Source: DASYSL01 sp036003365
GTDB lineage: Bacteria > Eisenbacteria > RBG-16-71-46 > DASYSL01
Length of the DNA: 13,979 nucleotides
NCBI GenBank assembly: GCA_036003365.1
Contig: DASYSL010000084.1
Location: forward strand, 1 to 13,979
Reading direction: 5' to 3'
Shown: positions 1 through 6,045 of the stretch, in pieces
Position numbering within the stretch: position 1 is the stretch's first letter
How the letters are laid out: every line of letters starts with the position of its first letter
Notes under the pieces: generated by a model
Told to the model about the DNA's origin: nothing
What the model saw: only the letters and a program-made list of their open reading frames with translations
Databases searched by the model: none
Made by a program: the position numbers and the translations under genes

Positions 1-525
1 CGTGGCCTGGCGCGTGAGCGTGGCCGAGCCGGCGGCTGAATCGCCTTCGAGCCCGGTCCCCTTGGCCAAGCCGAAATCGAGCACCTTCACCATGCGCGCG
101 CTGGTGATCATCACGTTGCCCGGCTTCAGGTCGCGATGCACGATGCCGCGCTCGTGCGCTGCCTCGATGGCCGAGGCAATCTGGGCCCCGATCTCGAGCG
201 TCTCGCGAGCATCGAGCGAGCCGCGGCTCAGCCGCTGGGCGAGCGACTCGCCCTGCACGAACTCGAGCACGAGGTACGGAGTGCCGTCCACCTCTTCGAG
301 CCCGTAGATGGCGGCGATGTTGGGATGGTTGAGCGCGGCCAGGATCTTGGCCTCGCGCTCGAACCGCACGAGACGCTCGGCGTGGCCGACGAACGCCGGC
401 GGCAAGGCCTTGATGGCCACGCTGCGGTCGAGCTTCGTGTCGACGGCGCGGTAGATCTCGCCCATACCGCCGGCGCCGATGGATTCGGTGATCTTGTAAT
501 TGCCGATCTGGGTTCCGACGGTCAT
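1..525 (-). CDS. Hanks-type serine/threonine protein kinase, N-terminal part (cut by window edge)
   Basis: The visible 175 residues are the start of a eukaryotic-like Ser/Thr kinase domain, which would phosphorylate protein substrates using ATP. The glycine-rich loop is GAGGMG (about 17-22), the ATP-anchoring lysine is in VAIK (K39), the catalytic loop is HRDLKPGN (130-137, catalytic D132) and the metal-binding DFG is at 150-152, so all essential active-site residues seen so far are intact. The domain starts almost at residue 1, as in cytosolic kinases that carry sensor or repeat domains and often a TM segment further on; that part is outside the window. The ATG at 525 overlaps the stop of the upstream YdeI-like gene in an ATGA junction, so the two are probably co-translated. 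The substrate and the remaining domains cannot be told from here. The kinase call itself is very secure. Confidence 0.96.
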   Translation of the reverse strand, partial: MTVGTQIGNYKITESIGAGGMGEIYRAVDTKLDRSVAIKALPPAFVGHAERLVRFEREAKILAALNHPNIAAIYGLEEVDGTPYLVLEFVQGESLAQRLSRGSLDARETLEIGAQIASAIEAAHERGIVHRDLKPGNVMITSARMVKVLDFGLAKGTGLEGDSAAGSATLTRQAT

Positions 526-1124
526 GACTTGGCGTACTTCCAGTGGAGCGGCTTCTGCTCCTTGAGCTGAGCCATTGTCTTCTGCAGGCGCGTGGCGCGC
601 GTCTCGTCGCGCTTCGCCTCGCCGATCCACTCCATGTATTCCTTGCGATGGCTCGGGCTCATGGCTTCGAAGGCCACCTTGGCCTTCTTGTCTTTGGCGA
701 GCGCCGCCGAAAGCTGCTTGGGCATGGTGACCGGTTTCTTGTCGCGCTTGGGCTCACGCACGACCTTGGCGCCCGCCTCGTTCAGCTCCATGGCCTTTTT
801 GATGTAGCCCGTCAGCACTCGCTTGGAAGGGAGATCGGACAGCTTCGTGATGCGCCCGAACTGGCCCATCCCCGACTGCGCCTTGGCGTTCTTGTCGTCC
901 ACGATCAAGGAGCCCTTCCAGAATCCAAACGTGGCGTGCTCCTTGAATGCCGCCATGCCTGCCATCATCCCGCGGTACATGAAGGTTGGCGTGCTCCACT
1001 TGATCGTCTCTTCGACATCGGGGCAGGTCTCGTGCACGACATCGCGCAGATGCGTCAGGATGGGCCGGGAAAAGGGCGCGGCCTTGGCGATGTACGCGTC
1101 GACGCGGCGATCACGTGTTCCCAT
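522..1124 (-). CDS. YdeI/OmdA-family protein (DUF1801 plus C-terminal OmdA domain)
   Basis: A 200-residue cytoplasmic protein. Residues about 15-115 match the DUF1801 (YdhG/YdeI-like) fold: ETIKWSTPTFMYRG (39-52), followed by FGFWKGSLIVDD (67-77). Residues about 135-195 match the OmdA 'bacteriocin-protection, YdeI or OmpD-associated' domain: ALAKDKKAKVAFEAMSPSHR, then YMEWIGEAKRDETRATRL. The full two-domain layout and length are typical of YdeI-like proteins. Escherichia/Salmonella relatives have been linked to stress or peptide resistance, but the biochemical activity of the family is not established, so no reaction is claimed. The ATG at 1124 is preceded by GAGGG (1129-1133) with a 4-nt spacer. 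The stop overlaps the kinase start (ATGA at 522-525), making this the first gene of a two-gene unit. Family assignment is secure; function is unknown. Confidence 0.9.
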   Translation of the reverse strand: MGTRDRRVDAYIAKAAPFSRPILTHLRDVVHETCPDVEETIKWSTPTFMYRGMMAGMAAFKEHATFGFWKGSLIVDDKNAKAQSGMGQFGRITKLSDLPSKRVLTGYIKKAMELNEAGAKVVREPKRDKKPVTMPKQLSAALAKDKKAKVAFEAMSPSHRKEYMEWIGEAKRDETRATRLQKTMAQLKEQKPLHWKYAKS

Positions 1125-1195
1125 GCATCCCTCGGACAGGGTTGGGGAGTTCGGGTGGGTCGGAGCACGGATTCTAGCGCGTCCTGGCGGCTCAA

Positions 1196-1216
1196 GCGAG
1201 CGCCCCTATCGCTCGC
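1196..1216. other. Small perfect inverted repeat between divergent genes
   Basis: GCGAGCG (1196-1202) and CGCTCGC (1210-1216) form a perfect 7-bp stem with a 7-nt loop, in the 147-nt gap between the minus-strand YdeI-like gene and the plus-strand lipoprotein. It could be an operator for one of the divergent promoters or an mRNA hairpin. No convincing -35/-10 pair was found beside it. Confidence 0.25.
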
Positions 1217-1271
1217 CTCGAAGTCCGGCTAGAGTGCGGCCATCCCGCCGATCCATGACCGGAGGCTACGT

Positions 1272-1625
1272 ATGAGACGGATTCTCCGACCACGCTTCAC
1301 GCGGCTCTTCTTGGTCGCCGCCACGCTCCTCGCCCTTGCAGGATGCAAGGGGGCGACGGACATCCGGAAGCTGCTCGACAATCCCGCGGAGTACGAGGGC
1401 AAGACGGTGCGCGTCGCCGGCACGGTGAAGGAATCGGCCGGGATCCTGAATTACGGCGCGTTCAGGCTCGACGACGGCACGGGCAGCATCGCCGTGGTCA
1501 CCAAGGTGGGCGGCGCACCGCGCGAAGGCGCGAAGGTGGGCGTGGAAGGCGTCTTCCGCTCCGCCCTCACGATCGGCTCGACGACAGTCGCCGCCATCGA
1601 GGAGACCAAGATCAAGACCGAGTGA
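1272..1625 (+). CDS. Small OB-fold lipoprotein
   Basis: A 117-residue exported protein. The N-terminus has Arg residues at 2, 3, 6, 8 and 11, a hydrophobic stretch (12-23) and the lipobox LAGC with Cys25, so it should be lipidated and membrane-anchored on the outside of the cytoplasmic membrane. The mature part (DIRKLLDNPAEYEGKTVRVAG, then the strand pattern FRLDDGTGSIAVVT and VGVEGVFR) has the five-strand pattern of OB-fold proteins such as tRNA_anti-like or CcmE-like domains; 'NPxxYxGKxVxVxGxV' is typical of small lipoproteins of this kind. No CcmE haem-binding histidine is seen, so it is not called CcmE. The ATG has a strong Shine-Dalgarno, GGAGG at 1261-1265, with a 6-nt spacer. It stands alone, divergent from the YdeI gene and convergent with the radical SAM gene. 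Ligand unknown. Confidence 0.85.
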   Translation: MRRILRPRFTRLFLVAATLLALAGCKGATDIRKLLDNPAEYEGKTVRVAGTVKESAGILNYGAFRLDDGTGSIAVVTKVGGAPREGAKVGVEGVFRSALTIGSTTVAAIEETKIKTE

Positions 1626-1634
1626 TCCGAGGGT

Positions 1635-2765
1635 TCAGGAGCAGGCCATCGCGGACCCCGCCGGCTCGTACGAGCAGGCGGGGTCTTCCGCTAAGGGATC
1701 GCGATGGATGGCGTACGCGCGGGCGCGCGATCCGCCGCAGAGATCGCGGTACTCGCAGCGTCCGCAGCGTCCTTGGAACGCGCCGGCGCGAATCGACCTG
1801 AGAAGCGGGTGGTCGCGGTAGATGTCGACGAGGCTCTCGCGGCGGACGTTGCCGAGAGAGACCGGCAGGAACCCGGCGGGCCACACGTCGCCATCGTGGG
1901 AGACGAAGATGATGCCCTTGCCGTCGCGCGTGCCCGCGGTTTGCGCGAACGACGTCCCGCGCGGAGGACCCATCAGCGCCTTGAGCTCGGAGGACAGGCG
2001 TTGATAGAGCGGACCGAGGTGAAAGCGTTCGGCAGGATCGACGTCCAATCCGGCTTCCCGCCGCCACGCCCAGACGCGGCGGAAAAACGGCGCTTCGACC
2101 GTGCGCACCACGAGTCCGTAGCGCGACACGTCGAACAGGAAGTGCGCGACCTCTTCCCCTTCTTGCGGCGAGACCACGTGCACGGCGGTACCGCGCCCCA
2201 CCGGAATCAAGAAGAAGACTTCCCAGATGTGCACGCCGACTTCCGACAGCATGGCCGCGATCGCGGGTAGCTCCTCCACGTTCTCGCGCATCACGGTCGT
2301 GTTCACCTGCACCTTGAAGCCCATGCGCACGAGCAGCTCGAGCGCGGCGCGCGTCTGCGCGAAGTGATCGGCCACCTGGCGCACGCCTTCGTGGGTGGCC
2401 GGGCAGGCCCCGTCGAGGCTGATCGAGACCGAGCGGATGCCGAGCTCGAGCGCCCGGCTCATCGTCTTCTCATTGAGCAGCGGCGTGACGGCGGGCGAGA
2501 GCGCGACCGGCAAGCCCTTGGAGCGCGCCTCGGCAGCCAGCTCGAAGAGATCCGGACGCATGAGCGGATCGCCGCCCGTGAGGACGAGGATCAGCGCCCG
2601 CGTCTGGAATGACGCGAGATCGTCAATGAGCTTCATGCCGTCTTGGGTGGTGAGCTGCCCCGGCAGCGCGTACGGCAGCGCCGTGGCGCGGCAATGACGG
2701 CAGGCGAGACGGCAGGCTTTCGTCGTCTCCCAGAACGCGAGAATCGGTGCGGAGTCGAGGTCCAT
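1635..2765 (-). CDS. Radical SAM/SPASM-domain enzyme (NirJ/AhbC/PqqE-like)
   Basis: A 376-residue cytosolic enzyme predicted to cleave S-adenosylmethionine on a [4Fe-4S] cluster to make a 5'-deoxyadenosyl radical. The cluster motif CX3CX2C is CRLACRHC (Cys18, 22, 25), followed by the SAM-contacting LTGGDPLMR and by SISLDG. The C-terminus has a SPASM-type cysteine set, CGRCEYRDLC then DPAC (Cys334, 337, 343, 364), which binds auxiliary Fe-S clusters. The ending CEYRDLCGGSRARAYA is closest in my memory to haem-d1/alternative-haem enzymes (NirJ, AhbC, AhbD) and to the uncharacterised TIGR04053-type group. The ATG at 2765 is chosen because WETTKAC then falls near residue 12, as in relatives. An open frame extends to 3299, but the extra part is unlike any domain and would overlap the plus-strand gene at 2958. 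No RiPP precursor and no haem gene lies nearby, so the substrate is unknown. Confidence 0.9.
   Translation of the reverse strand: MDLDSAPILAFWETTKACRLACRHCRATALPYALPGQLTTQDGMKLIDDLASFQTRALILVLTGGDPLMRPDLFELAAEARSKGLPVALSPAVTPLLNEKTMSRALELGIRSVSISLDGACPATHEGVRQVADHFAQTRAALELLVRMGFKVQVNTTVMRENVEELPAIAAMLSEVGVHIWEVFFLIPVGRGTAVHVVSPQEGEEVAHFLFDVSRYGLVVRTVEAPFFRRVWAWRREAGLDVDPAERFHLGPLYQRLSSELKALMGPPRGTSFAQTAGTRDGKGIIFVSHDGDVWPAGFLPVSLGNVRRESLVDIYRDHPLLRSIRAGAFQGRCGRCEYRDLCGGSRARAYAIHRDPLAEDPACSYEPAGSAMACS
1654..1685. terminator. Strong hairpin, possible bidirectional terminator between convergent genes
   Basis: GACCCCGCC (1654-1662) pairs perfectly with GGCGGGGTC (1677-1685), and the inner GCTCG-TA-CGAGC extends the stem after one mismatch. 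It begins 28 nt past the lipoprotein stop and lies inside the last codons of the convergent radical SAM gene (around the DPACSYEPAGS segment). On the plus strand it is followed by TCTTCCGCT rather than a clean T-run, so intrinsic termination is possible but not certain. Confidence 0.45.
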
Positions 2766-2902
2766 GCCCTCAAAGGAAAGCAAGCAGTGAGCCAGAGGGG
2801 ATCCGTCGGGAAAGCCAGGGTTTGCCGCGTGGTGGCGCACGACGCCCTGACAAGCTGTCATCCCGAGCCTGGTTTCGCCGGACAAATCGTCGCGGACACA
2901 AA

Positions 2903-2911
2903 TGCTATCCT
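2903..2911 (+). promoter_or_regulatory. Candidate extended -10 promoter for the channel-like gene
   Basis: TGCTATCCT fits an extended -10 element (TG-N-TATCCT, hexamer at 2906-2911). No good -35 is seen, which extended -10 promoters tolerate. Initiation near 2918 would give a leader of about 40 nt to the GTG at 2958. The 192-nt divergent gap 2766-2957 must also hold the promoter of the minus-strand radical SAM gene, for which I saw no convincing hexamer pair. Confidence 0.35.
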
Positions 2912-2957
2912 CCGCGCGCGTCAGGTCTTGGGGGGAGTCGCGCGCGAAGGAGGAAAC

Positions 2958-3317
2958 GTGTTCGTCATTCACTTCGAGCATCGCGGAGAACCGCTTGCGC
3001 CGACGCCAGTCTTCCTGCGCCGGCTCGCCAATCAAGGGGGAGTCACTCTTGCGGTGATTGGCGTTGGCTGGGTCGTGGGCGCTGTCGGATACCACGTGAT
3101 CGCGGGCATCCCCACATGGCTCGATTCCTTCTACAACGCCGCCATGATTCTGGGAGGCATGGGACCGGTCTCGGAGATCCATTCGGCGGCAGGAAAGATC
3201 TTCGCCTCGTTCTACGCGCTCTTCAGTGGCGTGTTCCTGATCGCGAGCGTCGGGTACTTCCTTACGCCGGTTCTTCATCGGCTGGTGCATCGATTTCATC
3301 TCGAGGAAGACTCCTAG
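2958..3317 (+). CDS. Two-TM protein with potassium-channel-like pore layout and non-canonical filter
   Basis: A 119-residue membrane protein. TM1 spans about 28-50. A short amphipathic segment WLDSFYNAAMIL (54-65) is followed by GGMGPV (66-71) and then by TM2 (about 80-107), ending in the basic tail HRLVHRFHLEEDS. This order (outer helix, W-x-D-x-x-Y pore helix, glycine-rich turn, then GKIFASFYALFSG as inner helix) is that of the Ion_trans_2 / two-TM K+ channel module, whose filter normally reads TVGYGD. Here that stretch is GGMGPV, so potassium selectivity cannot be assumed. The GTG start is supported by AAGGAGG at 2947-2953 with a 4-nt spacer; the frame is open further upstream to 2643, but that part runs antisense to the radical SAM gene. 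The last 56 nt overlap the end of the convergent gene. It could be an unusual channel or a structural membrane protein that kept the fold. Confidence 0.85.
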   Translation: MFVIHFEHRGEPLAPTPVFLRRLANQGGVTLAVIGVGWVVGAVGYHVIAGIPTWLDSFYNAAMILGGMGPVSEIHSAAGKIFASFYALFSGVFLIASVGYFLTPVLHRLVHRFHLEEDS

Positions 3318-3861
3318 CCTGGAGCCCGATCAATCGACGCGCGAGGTTTGCCGGCAACGGCTGAGCCAGCAAGAGGCGCAGCGCCTCCTCGTCCGCACCG
3401 TTCTCTTCGAGATGTCCAAACAGCAGCTCCGCGCGCTCGCGCCGGCGCGCCTCGCCTTCGTACTCGCCCATGAGCGCGTAGGCCACCGCCCAGGCTTCCG
3501 GGCTGGCCAAGGGCACGCCGTTCCATGTCGCGCGCGCGAGGGTCGGGATGCGGATCACCGGACCTTCGACCGCGAATGCGAAGTTGACGATCACCTCGAC
3601 CTTCTCGGCCATCAACATCACTTTATGGTCGGCGTGAATGCCCGAGTTGCCTGCCAGCTCGTGCGGCAAGTCGGCGAACAGGGCCGCGATCGCCGCCACG
3701 TCGCCTTCCGCGGTGATGTCCCAATCCCGCACGTGATCGACGAGGCCGAGACCGGCGAGGAGCCCGCTTCCACCCAGGGCGCACGGCACCCGGGCGGCGG
3801 TCAGCCGGGCGAACGCGCGCTTCAGGGATGCGATCGGCGGCGTTTCCATGGGCGGCAGCAT
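3262..3861 (-). CDS. Nucleotidyltransferase-like hypothetical protein
   Basis: About 199 residues, soluble. The N-terminal third carries CALGGSGLLAGLGLVDHVRDWDIT: a GGS turn (30-32) followed after about 14 residues by D-x-D (Asp46, Asp48). This spacing and pattern match the core of the polymerase-beta-type nucleotidyltransferase fold (GG[S/T]...DhDhT), which transfers nucleotides or is kept as a non-catalytic scaffold. The rest (FADLPHELAGNSGIH, KVEVIVNFAFAVEGPVIRIPTLARATWNGVPLASPEAWAVAYALMG) resembles loosely annotated NTase-fold proteins in which a helix-rich tail follows. The ATG at 3861 has GGGGGAG just upstream, but with only a 2-nt spacer; ATG 3849 (METPP) is the alternative, with a 14-nt spacer. 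The gene is divergent from the CoA-transferase operon (53-nt gap) and overlaps the channel-like gene tail to tail. No antitoxin partner is visible. Fold call moderate, role unknown. Confidence 0.72.
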   Translation of the reverse strand: MLPPMETPPIASLKRAFARLTAARVPCALGGSGLLAGLGLVDHVRDWDITAEGDVAAIAALFADLPHELAGNSGIHADHKVMLMAEKVEVIVNFAFAVEGPVIRIPTLARATWNGVPLASPEAWAVAYALMGEYEGEARRRERAELLFGHLEENGADEEALRLLLAQPLPANLARRLIGLQARSLPRDEIDAPADEEPA

Positions 3862-3914
3862 AGCTCCCCCACGGAACTGGCGCGCGAGCCTCCTGGCGCG
3901 ATACCTTGCGGGCC

Positions 3915-5099
3915 GTGAAACCTCTCGACGGTGTCTTCGTCCTCGATCTCGCACGCATTCTGGCCGGCCCCTACTGCACCATGACCCTGGGTGATCTCGG
4001 CGCCCGCGTCGTCAAAGTGGAAGAACCCGGCAAGGGCGACGACACGCGCGGCTGGGGGCCCCCGTTCTGGAATGGAGAGAGCGCCTACTTCCTCGCCGTC
4101 AATCGCAACAAGGAAAGCATCACGCTCAATCTCAAGCACCCGCGAGGACGCGAGGTGCTATGGAAGCTCATCGAGCGCGCCGATGTTCTCATCGAGAACT
4201 TTCGCCCCGGCACGCTGGCCAAGCTCGGGTTCGATTGGGACACGCTGCACGCGCGCCAGCCGCGTCTCGTCTACTGCACGATCTCGGGATACGGGCAAAC
4301 GGGTCCCGAGCGCGATCGCCCTGGCTACGATCTCATCGCCCAAGGCGAGGGCGGCGTGATGAGCGTGACCGGCGAGGCTGGCGGCCCGCCGTTCAAGGCC
4401 GGCGTTTCGCAAGCCGACATCGTGGCCGGCATGTGGAGCTTGGTGGGCGTGCTCGCCGCCCTGCACGCGCGCGAGCGCACGGGAGTCGGCCAGCGCGTCG
4501 ACACCTCGCTGCTCGAAGGCCAGCTCGGCCTGCTCACCTATCACGCTCTCAATTACTGGGCGAGCGGTCAGGCGCCGGCGCGGCTCGGCAATCATCACCC
4601 CAACCTCACGCCCTATGGCGCCTACGCCGCGTCCGACGGCTGGCTCACCGTCGGCGTCGGATCGGAGTCGTTGTGGGCGCGCTTCGTCGACGCGCTCGAG
4701 GCGCCGGAGCTGGCCGAGCGCCCGGAGTTCGCGCGCACCGCCGACCGCGTCGCCAACCGCGAGACACTGGAGCGCGAGCTGACCACACGCTTCGCGCGCC
4801 GCCCCGTCGCCGAGTGGCTCGAGCGCTTGGGCAAGGCGGGCATTCCGTGCGGGCGCGTGCGCACCGTGCCGGAAGCGCTGGCGGCCGAGCAGGTGAAAGC
4901 GCGCGGTGCGGTGGTGGACCTGCCGCATCCCACGATCCCCGATCTCAAGGTCGTCAATCTTCCGTTCAAGCTCTCGGAAACGCCCGGCGCGCCGAGCGCG
5001 CCCCCGCCGCGTCTCGGCGAGCACACGGCGCGCGTCCTGGCCGAGCTGGGCTACGACGAAGCAGCACTCCAAGAGTTGGCCCGGGCCGGGGCCATCTAG
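3915..5099 (+). CDS. Class III CoA-transferase (CaiB/BaiF family)
   Basis: A 394-residue cytosolic enzyme that moves CoA between carboxylic acids through enzyme-bound aspartyl-CoA and anhydride intermediates, or acts as a racemase-type relative. It opens with KPLDGVFVLDLARILAGPYCTM, then GDLGARVVKVEEPG, NRNKESITLNLKHPRGRE, ENFRPGTLAKLGF and ISGYGQTGP, all hallmark blocks. The catalytic aspartate is present as Asp168 in GVSQADIVAG, at the position of Frc Asp169. The C-terminal block LGEHTARVLAELGYDE is also typical. The acyl substrate cannot be read from the sequence; overall it resembles SUGCT/succinyl-CoA-dependent relatives rather than oxalate-specific Frc. GTG 3915 is chosen because the family begins at MKPLDG; TTG 3906 is possible. 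Neither start has a Shine-Dalgarno. An ATACCT hexamer at 3901-3906 would fit leaderless transcription. It is the first gene of a four-gene operon; the next start is one base after its stop. Confidence 0.94.
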   Translation: MKPLDGVFVLDLARILAGPYCTMTLGDLGARVVKVEEPGKGDDTRGWGPPFWNGESAYFLAVNRNKESITLNLKHPRGREVLWKLIERADVLIENFRPGTLAKLGFDWDTLHARQPRLVYCTISGYGQTGPERDRPGYDLIAQGEGGVMSVTGEAGGPPFKAGVSQADIVAGMWSLVGVLAALHARERTGVGQRVDTSLLEGQLGLLTYHALNYWASGQAPARLGNHHPNLTPYGAYAASDGWLTVGVGSESLWARFVDALEAPELAERPEFARTADRVANRETLERELTTRFARRPVAEWLERLGKAGIPCGRVRTVPEALAAEQVKARGAVVDLPHPTIPDLKVVNLPFKLSETPGAPSAPPPRLGEHTARVLAELGYDEAALQELARAGAI

Positions 5100-5100
5100 C

Positions 5101-6045
5101 GTGGCCGGCTCGCGCCGTCCCCTTTTTGCCTGGAGCAGCGACCATTTCCCGGTGCGCCTGCCGCTCGGCCATCCGTTTCCCATGGCCAAGTACGCGGCGT
5201 TGCGCAAGCGGCTGCTGGAAGACGGCGTGCTCGGGCCCGACGAGATCCACCACTCCGAGGTCGCGCCGCTCGATTGGATCCTGCGCGTGCACGATCCCGA
5301 CTACGTCGAGCGCGCGGTCGCGGGCAAGCTCGACGAGAGCGAGGTGCGCCGCCTCGGATTCCCTTGGTCGAGCGCCATGGTGGATCGCGCGCGCGCCGCG
5401 GTGTACGGCACCGTCATGGCGGCGGCCGCGGCACTCGAGCAAGGCGTCGCCGGCAATCTCGCGGGCGGCACGCACCACGCCTTTCGGGATCACGGCGAGG
5501 GCTACTGCATGTTCAACGACCTCGCCGTGGCGATCGCCGTCTTGCGCAGCGAGGGTGCGGCGAAGCGCCCGTTCATCGTCGATCTCGACGTGCATCAGGG
5601 CAATGGCACCGCCGCGCTCTTCGCCGACGACCAGAGCGTGTTCACGTTCTCGGCGCACGGCGTGGGCAACTACCCGGCGCGCAAGGAGCAAAGCACGATC
5701 GACATCGAGCTTCCCGACGGCTGCGAAGATGCGGACTACCTCGACACGATCGAGCGCTTCTTGCCGAGTGCTCTGGCCGAGCACCGGCCGGATCTCGTGT
5801 TCTATCAGGCCGGCGTGGACGCGCTGGCCGAGGATCGCCTGGGCCGGCTCTCGCTCACCCGCGACGGGCTCGCGCGGCGCGACGATCTCGTGTTTCGTGC
5901 CATCGAGGAGACGGGCGCCCCGGTCGTCGTGACGCTTGGCGGCGGCTACGCGCAACCGCTCGAAGCCACGGTCGAAGCACACGTGAACGTTTGGCGCGCG
6001 GCGCGGCGTGCGCGCGATCGCCGCCAGGAGCGAGCCGCCTCGTGA
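5101..6045 (+). CDS. Histone deacetylase-family zinc hydrolase (HDAC11/class IV-like)
   Basis: A 314-residue cytosolic zinc amidohydrolase of the arginase/deacetylase superfamily, expected to remove acyl groups from amines such as acyl-lysine, polyamines or small metabolites. The active site is complete: tandem histidines in GGTHHAF (His125, 126), zinc ligands Asp163 and His165 in DLDVHQGNGT, the third ligand Asp240 in AGVDALAEDRLG, and catalytic Tyr283 in GGGY. The N-terminal LPLGHPFPMAKYAALRKRL and the RLGRLSLT stretch place it with the compact HDAC11-like bacterial group rather than AcuC or acetylpolyamine amidohydrolases. The start is GTG 5101, one base after the CoA-transferase stop; no Shine-Dalgarno is evident, which suggests re-initiation by ribosomes from the gene before. 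Its stop overlaps the next start (GTGA). Eukaryotic HDAC11 removes long-chain acyl groups; whether this one does is open, but the CoA-transferase neighbour makes acyl metabolism plausible. Confidence 0.94.
   Translation: MAGSRRPLFAWSSDHFPVRLPLGHPFPMAKYAALRKRLLEDGVLGPDEIHHSEVAPLDWILRVHDPDYVERAVAGKLDESEVRRLGFPWSSAMVDRARAAVYGTVMAAAAALEQGVAGNLAGGTHHAFRDHGEGYCMFNDLAVAIAVLRSEGAAKRPFIVDLDVHQGNGTAALFADDQSVFTFSAHGVGNYPARKEQSTIDIELPDGCEDADYLDTIERFLPSALAEHRPDLVFYQAGVDALAEDRLGRLSLTRDGLARRDDLVFRAIEETGAPVVVTLGGGYAQPLEATVEAHVNVWRAARRARDRRQERAAS

Noticed and set aside
1272..2765. Idea that the lipoprotein and radical SAM gene form a RiPP system
   Set aside because: They are convergent, the lipoprotein has a lipobox and an OB-fold pattern, and no short Cys- or Gly-rich precursor was found nearby.
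2643..2957. Upstream extension of the channel-like protein
   Set aside because: It would run antisense through the start of the radical SAM gene, while the GTG at 2958 has a strong Shine-Dalgarno.
2766..3299. N-terminal extension of the radical SAM gene up to 3299
   Set aside because: The extra residues are charged and featureless, overlap the channel-like gene, and precede the position where the family normally begins.
3262..3861. Nucleotidyltransferase as the toxin of an AbiEii- or MNT/HEPN-type toxin-antitoxin pair
   Set aside because: No HEPN or AbiEi-like partner lies beside it on the same strand; the neighbours are a channel-like gene and a metabolic operon.
4158..5207. A 349-codon antisense frame inside the CoA-transferase gene
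   Set aside because: Same shadow effect; no recognisable motif, and the plus strand carries a complete family protein.
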